DNA of 64,000 bases from Cololabis saira (taxonomy: Eukaryota; Chordata; Actinopteri; Beloniformes; Belonidae): positions 35,377,898-35,441,897 of the forward strand of contig NC_084606.1 in NCBI RefSeq assembly GCF_033807715.1, in the 5' to 3' direction. Position numbers and translations under genes: made by a program. Numbering within the stretch: the first letter of the stretch is position 1; each line of letters starts with the position of its first letter. The notes below the pieces were generated by a model. It worked only from the letters and a program-made list of their open reading frames with translations, ran no database searches and had not been told where the DNA came from. This document shows positions 42,841 to 54,200 of this stretch, one piece after another.

Positions 42841-44972
42841 CCCATAGGCTGGAGAATGCCCTCCCCACAATTATATCTGAAGACCAAACTGGCTTCATTA
42901 AAGGTAGGCAGTCTTACTTCAACACAAGGCGACTGTTCAATATTATCTACTCTGCCTCTGAGGCTATCCCTGAATGCGTTGTCTCTCTGGATGCGGAGAA
43001 AGCATTCGACCGCGTCGAATGAGATTATCTCTTTGCTGTGCTGGACAGGTTTGGTTTTGGTCCGAACTTTGCGCTGTGGATTAAACTTCTCTATTTGTAC
43101 CCGACAGCCTCAATTCGTACTAACTCTCAACGGTCAAAACCATTTAATCTGCATCGTGGAACCCGTCAGGGGTGCCCTCTTAGTCCCATGCTTTTTGACA
43201 TGGCTATTGAACCGCTTGCCACAGCGCTCCGATCTTGTGAGGATGTGTCCGGTATCTGGAGAGGTGGCAGGGAACATAAGGTCTCGCTTTATGCCGATGA
43301 CCTCTTGCTTTTCATCTCTCACCCTCTGGCCTCATTACCCCCTGCGCTGTCACTTCTCAGTCAGTTTGGGAAACTCTCAGGCTATAAACTGAATCTCAGC
43401 AAAAGTGAGCTTTTCCCTACCAATCTCGAATCGCATGCTTTAGACCTTTCCAATTTTCCCTTTAAAATCGTAAATGACAAATTCTCCTATTTAGGCATAT
43501 CTGTGACAAGGAAACACAAAGACCTGCTCCAAGAGAATCTTATCTCATTGTTAAATGAGACCAAACAAATCCTTACACAATGGTCCCCCCTGTCAATGTC
43601 TCTTGTGGGTCGCATCAATTCAGTTAAAATGACCATCTTACCTAAATTTTTGTACCTTTTCCAGACCTTACCACTCTTTATTCCTGGCTCTTTTTTTCAG
43701 TCCCTTGACTCAGTTATATCTTCATACTTATGGCGGGGTAAACGGCCACGTTTGAACAAGACTCACCTTCAAAAAATAAAGTCTGCAGGTGGTCTGGCCC
43801 TCCCAAACTTTCGTTATTATTATTGGGCTGCTAACCTGCGCTGCCTTGCATTCTGGTCCTTCTACTGCGACGGCGCTGACCGCCCTGACTGGGTGGCGAT
43901 GGAGTTACATCCAACTGATGACCTGTCAATTCCTGCCCTACTCGGCTCCTCACTTCCACTTCCTTCACTTAAATCAATCAAAAACCCAGTGGTTAAACAT
44001 TCTCTTAGAATATGGGCCCAATTTAGGAAGTTTTTTGGTTTTCAAAGCTTCTCTCTTCTTAGCCCCATTGCATCAAATCACTTTTTCAAACCATCCCTTG
44101 AGGACCCCACCTTCCAGGAATGGCACAGGAGGGGTATGATGCGTTTTAAAGATATGTTCATAGACGGCACCGTGGCATCTTTTGAGCAGTTAAGTAGTAA
44201 ATTCAGCCTTCCAAAATCACATTTCTTTAGGTATCTTCAGGCTAGACATTTTGTTCTTTCCCAGACACCCAGCCCTGGTGCATCGATAGGCTTGACCACA
44301 GTTGACAAAGTTCTTGCCACAGACCCATTCAAAAAGGGGCTCATTTCGTCTTTCTATGGCATGTTGCTGGATCTTAGGAGTGCCCCTACAGATAAACTCA
44401 AAGCAGCATGGGAGCAGGACTTAGGGCTTCCCTTATCAGAGGATACCTGGGAGTCCATACTCAAACTGGTTAATACAACCTCCCTGTGCGCACGTCACTG
44501 CTTAATTCAGTTTAAAGTGGTACACAGGGCTCATATTTCCAAGGCAAAGTTATCCTCCATGTACCCAGATATTAGTCCATACTGTGTAAGATGTAAAGTA
44601 GCAGAAGCCTCTCTCATCCACATGTACTGGTCCTGCCCATGTCTAAACAAATACTGGATGGAAGTCTTTCATACTCTCTCTCTGGTGCTTAAAATCTGAT
44701 TAGAACCAAACCCACTGACTGCCCTGTTTGGGGTCATGGAGGGAGGAAGGAAGTTAACCACTGCACAGGGGCACACTTTGTCTTTTGCCTCCCTTTTGGC
44801 TCGTCGGGCAATTCTGTTCAGGTGGAAGGATCCCTTCCCTCCTACTCGTGCACAATGGCTGGAAGACATCATGTCCTGCTTAAAACTGGAGAAAATTAGA
44901 TACTCGCTTCAGCAATCAAATAAGTTCCAGAAAGTGTGGGGACCTTTTCTAGAAGCATTCCAGACCCTGTGA
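42841..44972 (+). pseudogene. L1 ORF2 remainder: RT core to C-terminus, with stops
   Basis: Continues ORF2 in the shifted frame. E-D-Q-T-G-F-I-K-G-R-Q-S-Y and DAEKAFDRVE precede a TGA at 43020-43022 that replaces a conserved Trp codon. The long open piece 43038-44699 holds GTRQGCPLSPMLFDMAIEPL, the catalytic SLYADDLLLF at about 43290, and the thumb region. A second TGA at 44697-44699 is in phase with the final C-terminal piece to 44972. The C-terminal Cys-His knuckle (C-V-R-C-K...H-M-Y-W-S-C) is visible at about 44585-44640. Not functional. Confidence 0.87.
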
Positions 44973-45256
44973 ACTATACTTCATATTTCTTTTGTATTCC
45001 TAGTGCAGGCTTTTGATGTTAGAATGACCTCATATTGTGATTAGTAATCTGGCAGTGACATGGGAGGGATTAGTTTGGTCTGTAGTTTGTTTTTGTTACT
45101 ATTTTATATTTTTTCATACTGTTTAATTGTTTTTTATATTTTGTACACTGGTGTATGCTATGATTAACATGCCTCAAAATATTTGTAATTGACATTCAGC
45201 ATTTCACCTGTTTTACTTTGTGAAAATTTTAATAAAAAGATCTTGAATTAAAAAAA

Positions 45257-45474
45257 AAATTAATTCCGGTCTTTCTGCGCTGCTCGTTCCCTTATATTCC
45301 GCGCTGGGCTTGTTTTCGAAAACAAATTTTCAAGATGGCAGCACACAGTAAATGGTGGTCAAGAGCAGAGACGATTTATTTAATAAATAGCTTGGAGGAC
45401 CTGGAAATAATTAAAAGAACAGATGGCAGGAAACATAAAAATTGTGAGCTTTTCAAATGAGATATTTTGAAAAC
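45257..45474. mobile_element. MITE-like repeat, right part, and flank
   Basis: Begins with the second target-duplication copy. The continuation aattttcaagatggcagcac is of unknown type. Confidence 0.35.
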
Positions 45475-45556
45475 GATCTGATGTAAATGATGGTATTTTT
45501 CAAAACGTAGAGGGGGAAATTTGTAATTACCCAGCTACGTGTAAACGTGGCCTGAC
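45475..45556 (-). mobile_element. Half MITE related to 16285-16867
   Basis: Shares aaatgatggtatttttcaaa and ends cagctacgtgtaaacgtggcct, the complement of the family terminus. Confidence 0.6.
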
Positions 45557-45779
45557 TATAGATAGAACAATAAACACTCCAAGAGGAGGTAAAAATAACT
45601 CTAATAAAAAACAAACAAAAAACACTCCGTATGGAGGAAAAACCTGCCTATATAAAATAATTTGGTTACAAACACAAATCACTCTTAAAGAGGAAAAAAC
45701 CAAGAACTAGGAATCTAAGCTAGGATAAAAGTAAAAAAAAAAAATCACTCTTCAATGAGGAACAAACAAAGGGCTATGA

Positions 45780-46123
45780 ATCTGAGCTAAGGTAAGAATT
45801 AACAACCAAACAAGAAAAAAAAATCAACATCACGAGGAATAAACGGCTTACTATGGCGATTACTATAGCTGTGGACATGGACCAAGGCTCTGGTCCAGGA
45901 CAAGGCCGAAGACACTCTGGCACAAGACAAGGGGAACACAGACTATTTAAACACATGGAGGGAAATAGGGGACAGGTGGAAACACTTAGGGCAATCAGAC
46001 GAAGACACATGAGGAAGGGCAAGGGGCCTGAAATGAGAGGAGAATTACTTTTCAAAATAAAACAGGAAATGTCAGGACAAAACAAACCCAAGACAAGACA
46101 ACTTCACCACGGTGTGACAAGAA
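45780..46123 (-). repeat. Possible LTR fragment of a gypsy-type element
   Basis: The minus strand begins TGTCACACCGTGGTGAAGTT and contains TTTTATTTTGAAAAG. No internal region or partner LTR was found, so this would be a solo or truncated LTR. Confidence 0.35.
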
Positions 46124-46283
46124 GGTCCAGCTATTTATCCCAGCCGCATTCACCCAAGTTAATGAACGTATGAATCATAGACATCAAAGTTGCTCCACAA
46201 GCTTGTCAGAAAGAGCCCGGTCAGAAGACAGGTTTATTTATTTTTATATTTACTCAATGTCCCATGTCTCCCCCCCTCCAGAT

Positions 46284-47198
46284 ATGTTGGGAATGTCTTC
46301 ATCCTTCAACGATTCACTTCTTCATCCACACCTTTCCCCAGATGACCATTTTGACATTCACTGCTTCATCACCAGACCAAGTTTCTTCATTGTTTTTTCA
46401 TTCTTCATCACCCACATCACCCTCCTCTTTCCGATTTGCATCTTCATCCTCTACCATGGTCTCCAAGAGTGGCGGCAGAAGCGCTCCACCTCTTCAGCAC
46501 CAAGAATGAGTCATTCTGACTACCTCACCTACCACATGGTTACCATAGACACGATTGGTGTCTTGGGAAGCGTTTTCCAGTGCTACAGTATCTATAATAA
46601 TCAGGTTAACGTTTTTATAGTAGGATATTATCTGAGTTCTTTTGTTTTCTTAGGAGAGGCATGTATTCACCTTCTGACGTGTGTGGAGCGCTACCTGGCT
46701 GTCGTCCATCCCATTACTTATATGAACCTGAGAAATGAAAGAGGGGTCAGAATCAGGAATGTCTGCGTTGGCTGCGCCTGGCTGCTTTGCATTGTAACTA
46801 CAGGTTTGATGGTCATGGAAACCGTGTACATTGTTCTGAACGTCAGCATTTTGACATCATCCTTGCTGATCATCTCCTTCTGCAGTGTTTCTGTTCTCTG
46901 TGTTTTGATTCGTCCAGGCCCAGGAAAAAAGGGCGGGGGCAAGGGGCAGTGGGTTGATCAATCAAAGCGGAGGGCATTTTACACCATTCTAGCCATATTG
47001 GGAGTGCTGGTTGTGAAGTCTTCTTGGGGTCTAATTTGGGCTATAACGATTGTGTCAGGAGAAAGTTTGAATTGTCCCTTCATGGTATCTGATTTGTGGT
47101 TTAACCTACCCAGTACTCTTGTGCAACCAGTCCTATTTCTTCACAGAGCAGGAAAATTCACATGCTGCAAGAAAAACACAAATAAGAATGACGGCTAG
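46284..47198 (+). CDS. Divergent class A GPCR, copy 5 (plus strand)
   Basis: 304 residues in one exon. The N-terminus holds N-D-S. TM3 reads GEACIHLLTCVERYLAVVHP, the third loop RPGPGKKGGGKGQWVDQSK then RRAFYT, TM7 NLPSTLVQPVLFLHRAGK instead of NPxxY, and the tail has Cys-Cys in a lysine-rich end. The ATG at 46284 lies two bases after catgtctcccccctccag; the frame open from 46170 includes intron sequence. It is the only receptor here on the plus strand, so the cluster includes an inversion. Seven predicted helices of usual length; no breaks. Ligand unknown. Confidence 0.85.
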   Translation: MLGMSSSFNDSLLHPHLSPDDHFDIHCFITRPSFFIVFSFFITHITLLFPICIFILYHGLQEWRQKRSTSSAPRMSHSDYLTYHMVTIDTIGVLGSVFQCYSIYNNQVNVFIVGYYLSSFVFLGEACIHLLTCVERYLAVVHPITYMNLRNERGVRIRNVCVGCAWLLCIVTTGLMVMETVYIVLNVSILTSSLLIISFCSVSVLCVLIRPGPGKKGGGKGQWVDQSKRRAFYTILAILGVLVVKSSWGLIWAITIVSGESLNCPFMVSDLWFNLPSTLVQPVLFLHRAGKFTCCKKNTNKNDG

Positions 47199-47322
47199 TT
47201 GTTCAAAATGTTTAGAAGGAACAAAAGGGAAAATCGACTTGACTGAAAAAAATCAAACCTTCCACGAAATCACTCCAGCTTTTCTCTACATTCATATCTA
47301 CATATCTAAATGCAGTTTCACA
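47199..47322. other. 3' flank of receptor copy 5
   Basis: Short non-coding flank; nothing recognised. Confidence 0.35.
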
Positions 47323-48424
47323 AAGGACCAGGCACCTCACGTACAAAGAGTGCGGTGCACAAAAAACGTGTGTACGCCACTTTATACGCTCACGTAATTT
47401 GCGTACGTACATTTCTGCACATTTCCAAACATACGTACATGTACATTAGCCTTAATCCATGTTAATCACGTGACAGTAAAACGGAGCATGGAGACATTTT
47501 TCTGGTGTTGATTCTTGAAATACAAACAAGAAAAAAAACAATGTACTGATGCACTAACGCTGAATATAAACATTCGCAAACCTGGACAAACATAATAAAC
47601 CCACACCTCTTTACGGAATACAACACAAAACAAGGAACAACAATACCCATAATGCAATGCGGTCAACACAAATACAGCAGGCTATTCTGTTGTCTTTTAC
47701 AGCTTAAATCGGAGGAAATGCCGCCAAATAAATTATTTCTTACAGGAGCGTATCAAGCTCACGGTGGTCAGTCCTCCGCTCTGATCTGCTTTCAGTACTT
47801 TTCCACTCCCCTCTCTCGTGCTCACCCCATCTGCCAGCCACGCCCACCTCGTCACTCACTCCACTCACCTGCTCTCCCAGCTGCAGCTCCTCAGCAATCA
47901 AGAAGGTATATAGCACCACTCTCCTCTTTGCACACTGCCAGATTGTTCCTTTGCCATGCAAGACTCTCCAGCGGTCTCTGCCCTGACCTCCCGTTGCCGA
48001 CCCTGCCTGTTGCTGGACTCTGCCGTGTCTCCTGTTCTCCGGTGCCTGACCTTGTCTTCCGAACCTGACACTGATTCTTGCCTGATCCTACCATCCAGAC
48101 TACTACCACTTTGTGCTCTGTGTGCTGCTTTTGGGTTCTCTGCCAGCCGTAACACACGGTCAATGACTTTTTTTCACTTGCTTTTGCAAGTACCTTGTTT
48201 GGATTTGTCATGGATATTATTTATCCTCATTATCATATTCAAATTGATCTACTTGAGAGAGACCGGAAGGAGTGTCGGACTCGCACTTCCACGTTCAAAT
48301 GAAAAGTTGTGGATTTGAGCGTACGCACAGTTTTGAACAGAATTTATTTTTGCATTGGCAAGATTTGTGCACAAGGATTCACAACGAAATCCATGCACTC
48401 TTTGTACATGAGGCCCCTGGTCTT
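47323..48424. mobile_element. Non-autonomous element with CAGG(G)xCCTCA(T/C)GTACAAAGAG ends
   Basis: The left end aggaccaggcacctcacgta and right end, complemented, aagaccaggggcctcatgta extend through caaagagtgc. The interior 47640-48170 holds LTR-like sequence (tatatagcaccactctcc, then C-rich), perhaps a captured or nested gypsy LTR. No transposase. Confidence 0.6.
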
Positions 48425-49287
48425 TATCACACTTAAGGAACTACATCCAGTTTGCTAGTTGGAGTATATCCAGGAACTGAAGAAAGTTGCAGTTAATCCA
48501 CTGACCACTGGGCGCTGAACGCATGCTAATCTCCACTGATCCCCACTGATAAATTGTTCAACTTGCAGCAAAAATAAATATATTCACAGCCCACTAGCCA
48601 GCGCTAACTGGAGGATCAAGAGTACTAGACTGGTTTAAAAAAAAAAAAAAGACTATTTATGTTGTGTCTTCATGATTTTCATATGCCATTTCCACTCTGT
48701 CTGCGTGTGATTCTTTGTGTCTTATGCTTTTATACTTTCAGAGTTTTATTCTATTTATTTATTATATATTTTACAAAGTAGCAAGGTTTATAAAACATGC
48801 AACCATACAATGGTTTTTCTATTATTTTCCTTCATCCCTATATATTTGACATATGTGACGCTTTGAATACTCAGGTTGTTGTACAGTAAATGACTATACA
48901 AATAAATGTTGATTGATTCCTTTATGTGTTCTAAAAGAAACATTTAAGAGAGTTATGCAAATCAAAATAAAACTACACAGAGCCCAAGTACACAACAACA
49001 ATATGGCATTTTGATAAAATAATTTAAAGTGACCCACTAATCATATTTTCTGATTAGATTACATACATATTGACTTACAGTAGAAGTGTCGTTTAAGCAT
49101 TGGAGTCAGTGGTTAGATTTTGTAATATTCATGTTGTTTCTCTTCATGTTTTTACTATAAATTATTAGACTGTTACATATTGTGATATTTTCAAATGAAG
49201 ACTGCTGTATATCGAGTAATACTATATTATTTATTTTTTCATCTTAGTGGTCACTGTTTAAGTTGTTTTCAGTTTTATTTGCTGTGT
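48425..49287. other. AT-rich unassigned stretch
   Basis: No gene or clear repeat ends. Confidence 0.4.
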
Positions 49288-49288
49288 A

Positions 49289-49334
<46 letters not shown>
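49288..49334. repeat. (TA)n microsatellite
   Basis: Two TA runs split by tacata. Confidence 0.92.
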
Positions 49335-49335
<1 letters not shown>

Positions 49336-49695
49336 GGATGTTTCATCTATCACATAGATAAATTGTTTCTGCACTAATAAATAATCATTATTTATAAATT
49401 TCTTAACATATCATAGTGAAAGATCCTTGTGTTCGCTTGTCTGGTGCACCATAAGAAAACCAGTGAAATAGAATCAAAGTTAATACAAGCTTTTATTATA
49501 TCATGCTCAATGTTTTCCCGCCGGAGGTACACTTATCTCAAACCACAGTAGGTAGGAGAGAAATGCGTGCAGTGGTCATCAATCCAGTCGTATTTATACT
49601 AAATGTCATGAACCCTGTCACTCCACTCCACCTGTCCCTAATCTGCTCTGATTTACCTGCCAGCTGCACTGCATTCTCCACTTAACCTCTCCCAG

Positions 49696-49703
49696 TATTT
49701 AAA
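49696..49703 (+). promoter_or_regulatory. TATA box of the 5' LTR
   Basis: tatttaaa. Transcription is expected about 30 bp downstream, near 49727, where the self-priming sequence starts. Confidence 0.6.
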
Positions 49704-49726
49704 GCCCTGTCTTTCAGCCCTCCCTT

Positions 49727-49736
49727 GTCAGATCGT
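49727..49736 (+). promoter_or_regulatory. Predicted RNA 5' end with self-priming sequence
   Basis: gtcagatcgt is the exact complement of acgatctgac at 50243-50252 just after the LTR, as in the Tf1/Sushi self-priming mechanism. Confidence 0.65.
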
Positions 49737-49992
49737 CTGCAAACCTGCACTGGAACCCTGCCTGTCTGCTTGTCTCTCTGACTCCCATCTGTGACCCGGA
49801 CTTGGATTCCACCCCACTCTGATCTCCTGCCCCGGTAATGTTGACCTGCCTTCTGCCCCCGACTACGTTTTCTGCTTTGCCCTCGACTGCACTACTGCTC
49901 TGTTTTCACCTGTTCTGTTGTGTGTGTGTTTCCCCCAGGACTGCCCGGATCCTCCAGCTCCCGTGATCGCTGCCGGGGGAACACACACACAC

Positions 49993-50145
49993 GGACCCCC
50001 TGGACCCCCCTGAACCCCCTGGACCCCCTGAACCCCCTGGACCCCCCTGAACCCCCTGGACCTCCTGAACCCCCTAGACCCCCTGGACCCCCTGAACCTC
50101 CTGGACCCCCTGGACCCCCTGAACCCCCTGGACCCCCTGAAGCCC
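49993..50145. repeat. C-rich minisatellite in the 5' LTR
   Basis: Units of 9-18 bp, ccccctggac / ccccctgaac. The matching tract in the 3' LTR is at 55313-55365 and about 100 bp shorter. Collagen-like Gly-x-x ORFs on the minus strand are artefacts of it. Confidence 0.93.
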
Positions 50146-50242
50146 TCATTCACTCCCAAGTTCCCTTTCCCCTGAAGGATTAATAAACCTTCTTGTGTGA
50201 CGCAATTGTGGTCCTCTGGTCGTCTGTCTGAACCGTGACAGT

Positions 50243-50252
50243 ACGATCTGAC
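50243..50252 (+). promoter_or_regulatory. Primer binding site, self-complementary
   Basis: acgatctgac, two bases after the LTR. It matches no tRNA end I know but pairs perfectly with 49727-49736. Confidence 0.65.
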
Positions 50253-50257
50253 CAAAC

Positions 50258-51294
50258 ATGGACCCAGCGCACACTCCCCTCAACATGGAGGCCGTCGACC
50301 CCGTGCAACCCAACGCCATGCAACGTCTAGAACATGCCGAGAGAGGGGTAAGCCGCATGAGTGGCGATATTGCCTCCCTGCTTCGGGTCGGCCACCAACA
50401 GCACCAGCGGCTCGAGCAGCAGCAACAACAACTCGCCATGGTCATCCAACTCCTCAACAACCTTACCCCCCCATCTGCTCTAGCCGGCCCAGCTCCAGCC
50501 ACTCTGCCCACCAGCCCGGCTCCCGAGTCATCTGCCCCGGTTGCTGCAGCCGCTGCTCATGCTCCAGAACCCAGGATTGGAAACCCAGAGCGTTTCAACG
50601 GTGATCCAACCCAGGCCCGGCCATTTCTGACTAGCTGCCGACTTCAGTTCTCCCTGCAGCCAAAGACCTTCGCCACTGAGGGGGCTAGAGTTGGGTATGC
50701 CATCACTCACTTGACGGACCGAGCTCGACTCTGGGGAACAGCCGAGTTCGAACGTCAGACCCCCGCATGTGCAACCTTCGACCTGTTTGCTGAGGAGATG
50801 CTGAAGGTGTTTGACCTGGATTCACCAACCGCAGAGGCATCCCGTGAACTGTTCAGTATTCGGCAGGGCAGTTCGACTTCCGAACCCTGGCAAGACGAAG
50901 CTCTTGGAACACAGCATCATTGAGGGACGCATTCTTCCATAGCCTGGCCGACTATATGAAGGACGAGTTGGTCTCTCATGAGTTGCCATCCACCCTGGAT
51001 GAAGCCATCGCACTGGCTGTCCGGATTGACAGAAGGATACAGACCCGCCGTCGTGAGAGGGGCCGCCAAGATCCACCAACCACCGGCATTCGGAGAAATT
51101 CGACTGGGCCCCCGTCAATCCTTGCTACAAAACCAAGCCAGCTTGACCAGCCTGAGCCCATGGACATTGGGCGAGCCACTCTCCCTCCAGCAGAACGCCA
51201 GCGCCGCTTCACCTCAAACCTCTGCCTCTATTGTGGGGGTGAAGGACATCGGGTTGCAACCTGCCCAGTAAAAGCCAAAGCTCACCGGACATAG
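50258..51294 (+). pseudogene. Gag of the Sushi-type element, one frameshift
   Basis: The first frame (50258-50923) starts MDPAHTPLNMEAVDP, has a glutamine-rich coiled coil at about 45-65, and the capsid-type region from RIGNPERFNGDPTQARPFL. Near 50870-50900 the frame changes; the second frame (to 51294) continues with RDAFFHSLADYMKDEL and ends in the CCHC knuckle [14 protein letters not shown]. Gag would form the cytoplasmic particle that packages the RNA. Pol lies in the -1 frame relative to the end of gag, with a 52-base overlap (51243-51294). I found no standard slippery heptamer there. Confidence 0.85.
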
Positions 51295-54200
51295 GGGGAG
51301 TCCGGCTGAGCTCAACGACCATCCAGTCCTCCGACCGCAAACCCCTGCTGCAGGTTCACCTCCGTCTCTCTGGCTCAACTCACACCCTGGCTGCTCTGGT
51401 GGATTCTGGCGGCGAAGCCAACATAATGGACATCATGCTGGCACGCCAACTGGGACTGGAGAACCACCGTTTGACACCCCCTATTCCTGCCCGGGCGCTG
51501 GACGGACACCTACTCGGGTCAGTCACTCATGTCACAGCCCCTGTCTCGATGAACCTGTCCGGAAACCATCAAGAAACCATCCAGTTTCACCTGCTCCACT
51601 CTCCTGGCCAGCCCCTCATCCTGGGTCACCCATGGCTTCGCCGGCACAACCCTCAGCTCGACTGGGTGACCGGGGTGATCAGGGAGTGGGGAGAAGACTG
51701 CCATCGAACCTGCCTGCTGGCTGCCACATTACCCCCCCGGCCAGTTCCCACCAACTCCGCTCCAGACCTTTCCAATGTCCCGAAATGCTACCACAGTCTC
51801 AAAGAAGTGTTTAACAAAGCACGAGCCACATCACTGCCCCCTCACCGGCCGTACGACTGTGCCATCGACCTCCTCCCTGGAACAGCTCCTCCCAGGGGCC
51901 GCCTCTTTTCGTTGTCTGCTCCTGAAAGACAGTCCATGGAAGACTACATCAATGACTCTCTGTCTGCAGGATTAATCCGCCCATCTTCCTCCCCTGCTGG
52001 TGCTGGCTTCTTCTTTGTGGGGAAGAAAGACGGATCCCTTTGCCCCTGCATCGATTACAGGGGTATCAACGACATCACAGTGAAGAACCGTTACCCTCTG
52101 CCTCTGCTCACCTCTGCCTTTGAGTTGCTCCAGGGAGCCGCTGTCTTTACTAAGTTGGATCTCAGAAACGCTTACCACCTAGTGCGGATCCGGGAGGGGG
52201 ATGAATGGAAGACCGCATTCAATACACCAACAGGCCACTACGAGTATCTGGTTATGCCTTTTGGCCTCACCAATGCTCCTGCTGTGTTCCAGGCTCTTGT
52301 GAACGACGTGCTACGGGACATGTTAAACATCTTTGTCTTCGTTTACCTGGACGACATCTTAATCTTCTCCAGAGACCTGTCTGACCACACCCGCCACGTC
52401 CAGCAAGTCCTTCGTCGTCTCCTGGAGAATTCCCTCTACGTCAAGGCGGAGAAATGTGAGTTTCACATCAGGACCATAGCCTTCCTGGGGTACATCGTGG
52501 CAGAAGGAAGTATCCAAATGGATCCAGCCAAGGTGTCAGCAGTCAGTTCATGGCCAGTTCCGGAGAACAGAAAGAAGCTGCAACAGTTCCTGGGGTTTGC
52601 TAACTTCTATAGAAAGTTTATCCGGAACTACAGTACCGTTGCCGCTCCTCTCACTGCTTTAACCAGCACCAAGCAACCCTTCACCTGGACCCCAGCAGCT
52701 GACAAAGCCTTCAGTACCCTCAGGTCAAGATTCACCTCTGCTCCCATCCTCCAGATGCCTGATGCGGACCGGCAATTCATTGTGGAGGTGGATGCCTCTG
52801 ATGTGGGAGTCGGTGCTGTGATTTCCCAATGGGCTGCGGAGGATAAGAAGCTCCATCCCTGTGCATTTTTCTCACATCGGTTGTCCCCCTCTGAGTGCAA
52901 TTACGACATAGGGAACCGAGAGCTGCTAGCTGTAAAGCTTGCCCTGGAGGAGTGGCGTCACTGGCTGGAGGGGTCCACCGTTCCATTCCTCGTTTGGACT
53001 GATCACAAGAACTTGGAGTACATCCGCACGGCCAAGCGGTTGAACCCCAGGCAGTCCCGCTGGGCCCTGTTCTTCACAAGTTTCAACTTCACTCTGTCAT
53101 ACCGGCCTGGATCACGCAACACCAAGCCAGACGCCCTCTCCCGCCAATTCCAGAAAGGTGACACCCCCTCCAGGGATCCGGTGTCAATTCTGCCCAGTCC
53201 CTGCGTCGTAGCACCTCTGACCTGGGATGTTGAAGAACAGGTGCTGGAAGCTCTCCGTAACCAGCCAGGTCCCAGCACTTGTCCAGCGGGCCGCCTCTTT
53301 GTCCCCGAAGACCTGAGGTCCCAGGTCATTCAGTGGGGACACGACTCCCGCCTAGCTTGTCACCCTGGCTCCACCCGCACTTACAACCTGCTCGTCCAGA
53401 GGTTCTGGTGGCCCTCTCTAAGACAGGATGTACGGGAATTCGTCCAAGCCTGTCCCATCTGCAACCAACACAAGTCGTCCTGCCAGCCCCCAGCCGGATT
53501 GCTGCAGCCTCTGCCTGTGCCCACACGTCCCTGGTCTCACATCTCCCTTGACTTTGTCACGGGGCTGCCCCCTTCCGGTGGCATGACTGTCATTCTCACC
53601 ATAGTGGACAGATTCAGCAAGATGGCACACTTTGTTCCCCTCCCCAAGCTCCCGACCGCCAAGGAGACCGCCCAGGTGGTCCTGGAACACGTCTTCCGTA
53701 TCCACGGACTACCCAAGGATGTAGTTTCTGACCGTGGCCCACAATTCTCCTCTGCCTTTTGGAAGGAGTTCTGCCACCTGCTGGGAGCCACAGTCAGTCT
53801 GACCTCCGGCTTCCATCCCCAATCCAATGGGCAGTCAGAGCGGACGAATCAGGAGCTTGAGAAGGCACTGCGGTGCATGACATCCTGCAACCCCCACTCC
53901 TGGTCACAACAATTGACATGGGTGGAGTACACACACAATGCACTGACCTGCTCTGCCATCGGTATGTCCCCCTTCCAATGTGTCTATGGATACCAGCCTC
54001 CTCTATTTGCCAGCCAGGAGGAGGAGGTTACTTGCCCATCTGCTCTTGCTTTTGCCCGTCGCTGTCGCTGCACCTGGTCACAAGCCCGGGCCACACTCCT
54101 CATATCCGTTGCCAGCTACACTACCGGGGCCAACCGTCGGAGAACTCCTGCTCCCACCTACCATGTGGGCCAAAGGGTGTGGTTGTCATCCAAGGACCTG

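Larger units (their letters stand above)
40819..45256 (+). mobile_element. L1-type LINE with both ends, internally deleted
   Basis: Flanked by a 15-16 bp target duplication, aaattaattccggtct at 40803-40818 and 45257-45272, with an A-run at the 3' end. It has a 5' UTR start, coiled-coil ORF1, then ORF2 lacking the front of its endonuclease. Full L1 elements of fish are roughly 1.5 kb longer, so an internal deletion fused the two ORFs. ORF2 carries at least one frameshift and two stops. Confidence 0.9.
49604..50240 (+). repeat. 5' LTR of the Sushi-type element
   Basis: 637 bp, TG...CA. It is longer than the 3' LTR because of extra copies of a ccctggaccccctgaac-type minisatellite at 49993-50145. 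Confidence 0.95.

Noticed and set aside
49863..50255. Collagen-like Gly-rich minus-strand ORF
   Set aside because: Antisense of the C-rich minisatellite in the gypsy LTR.
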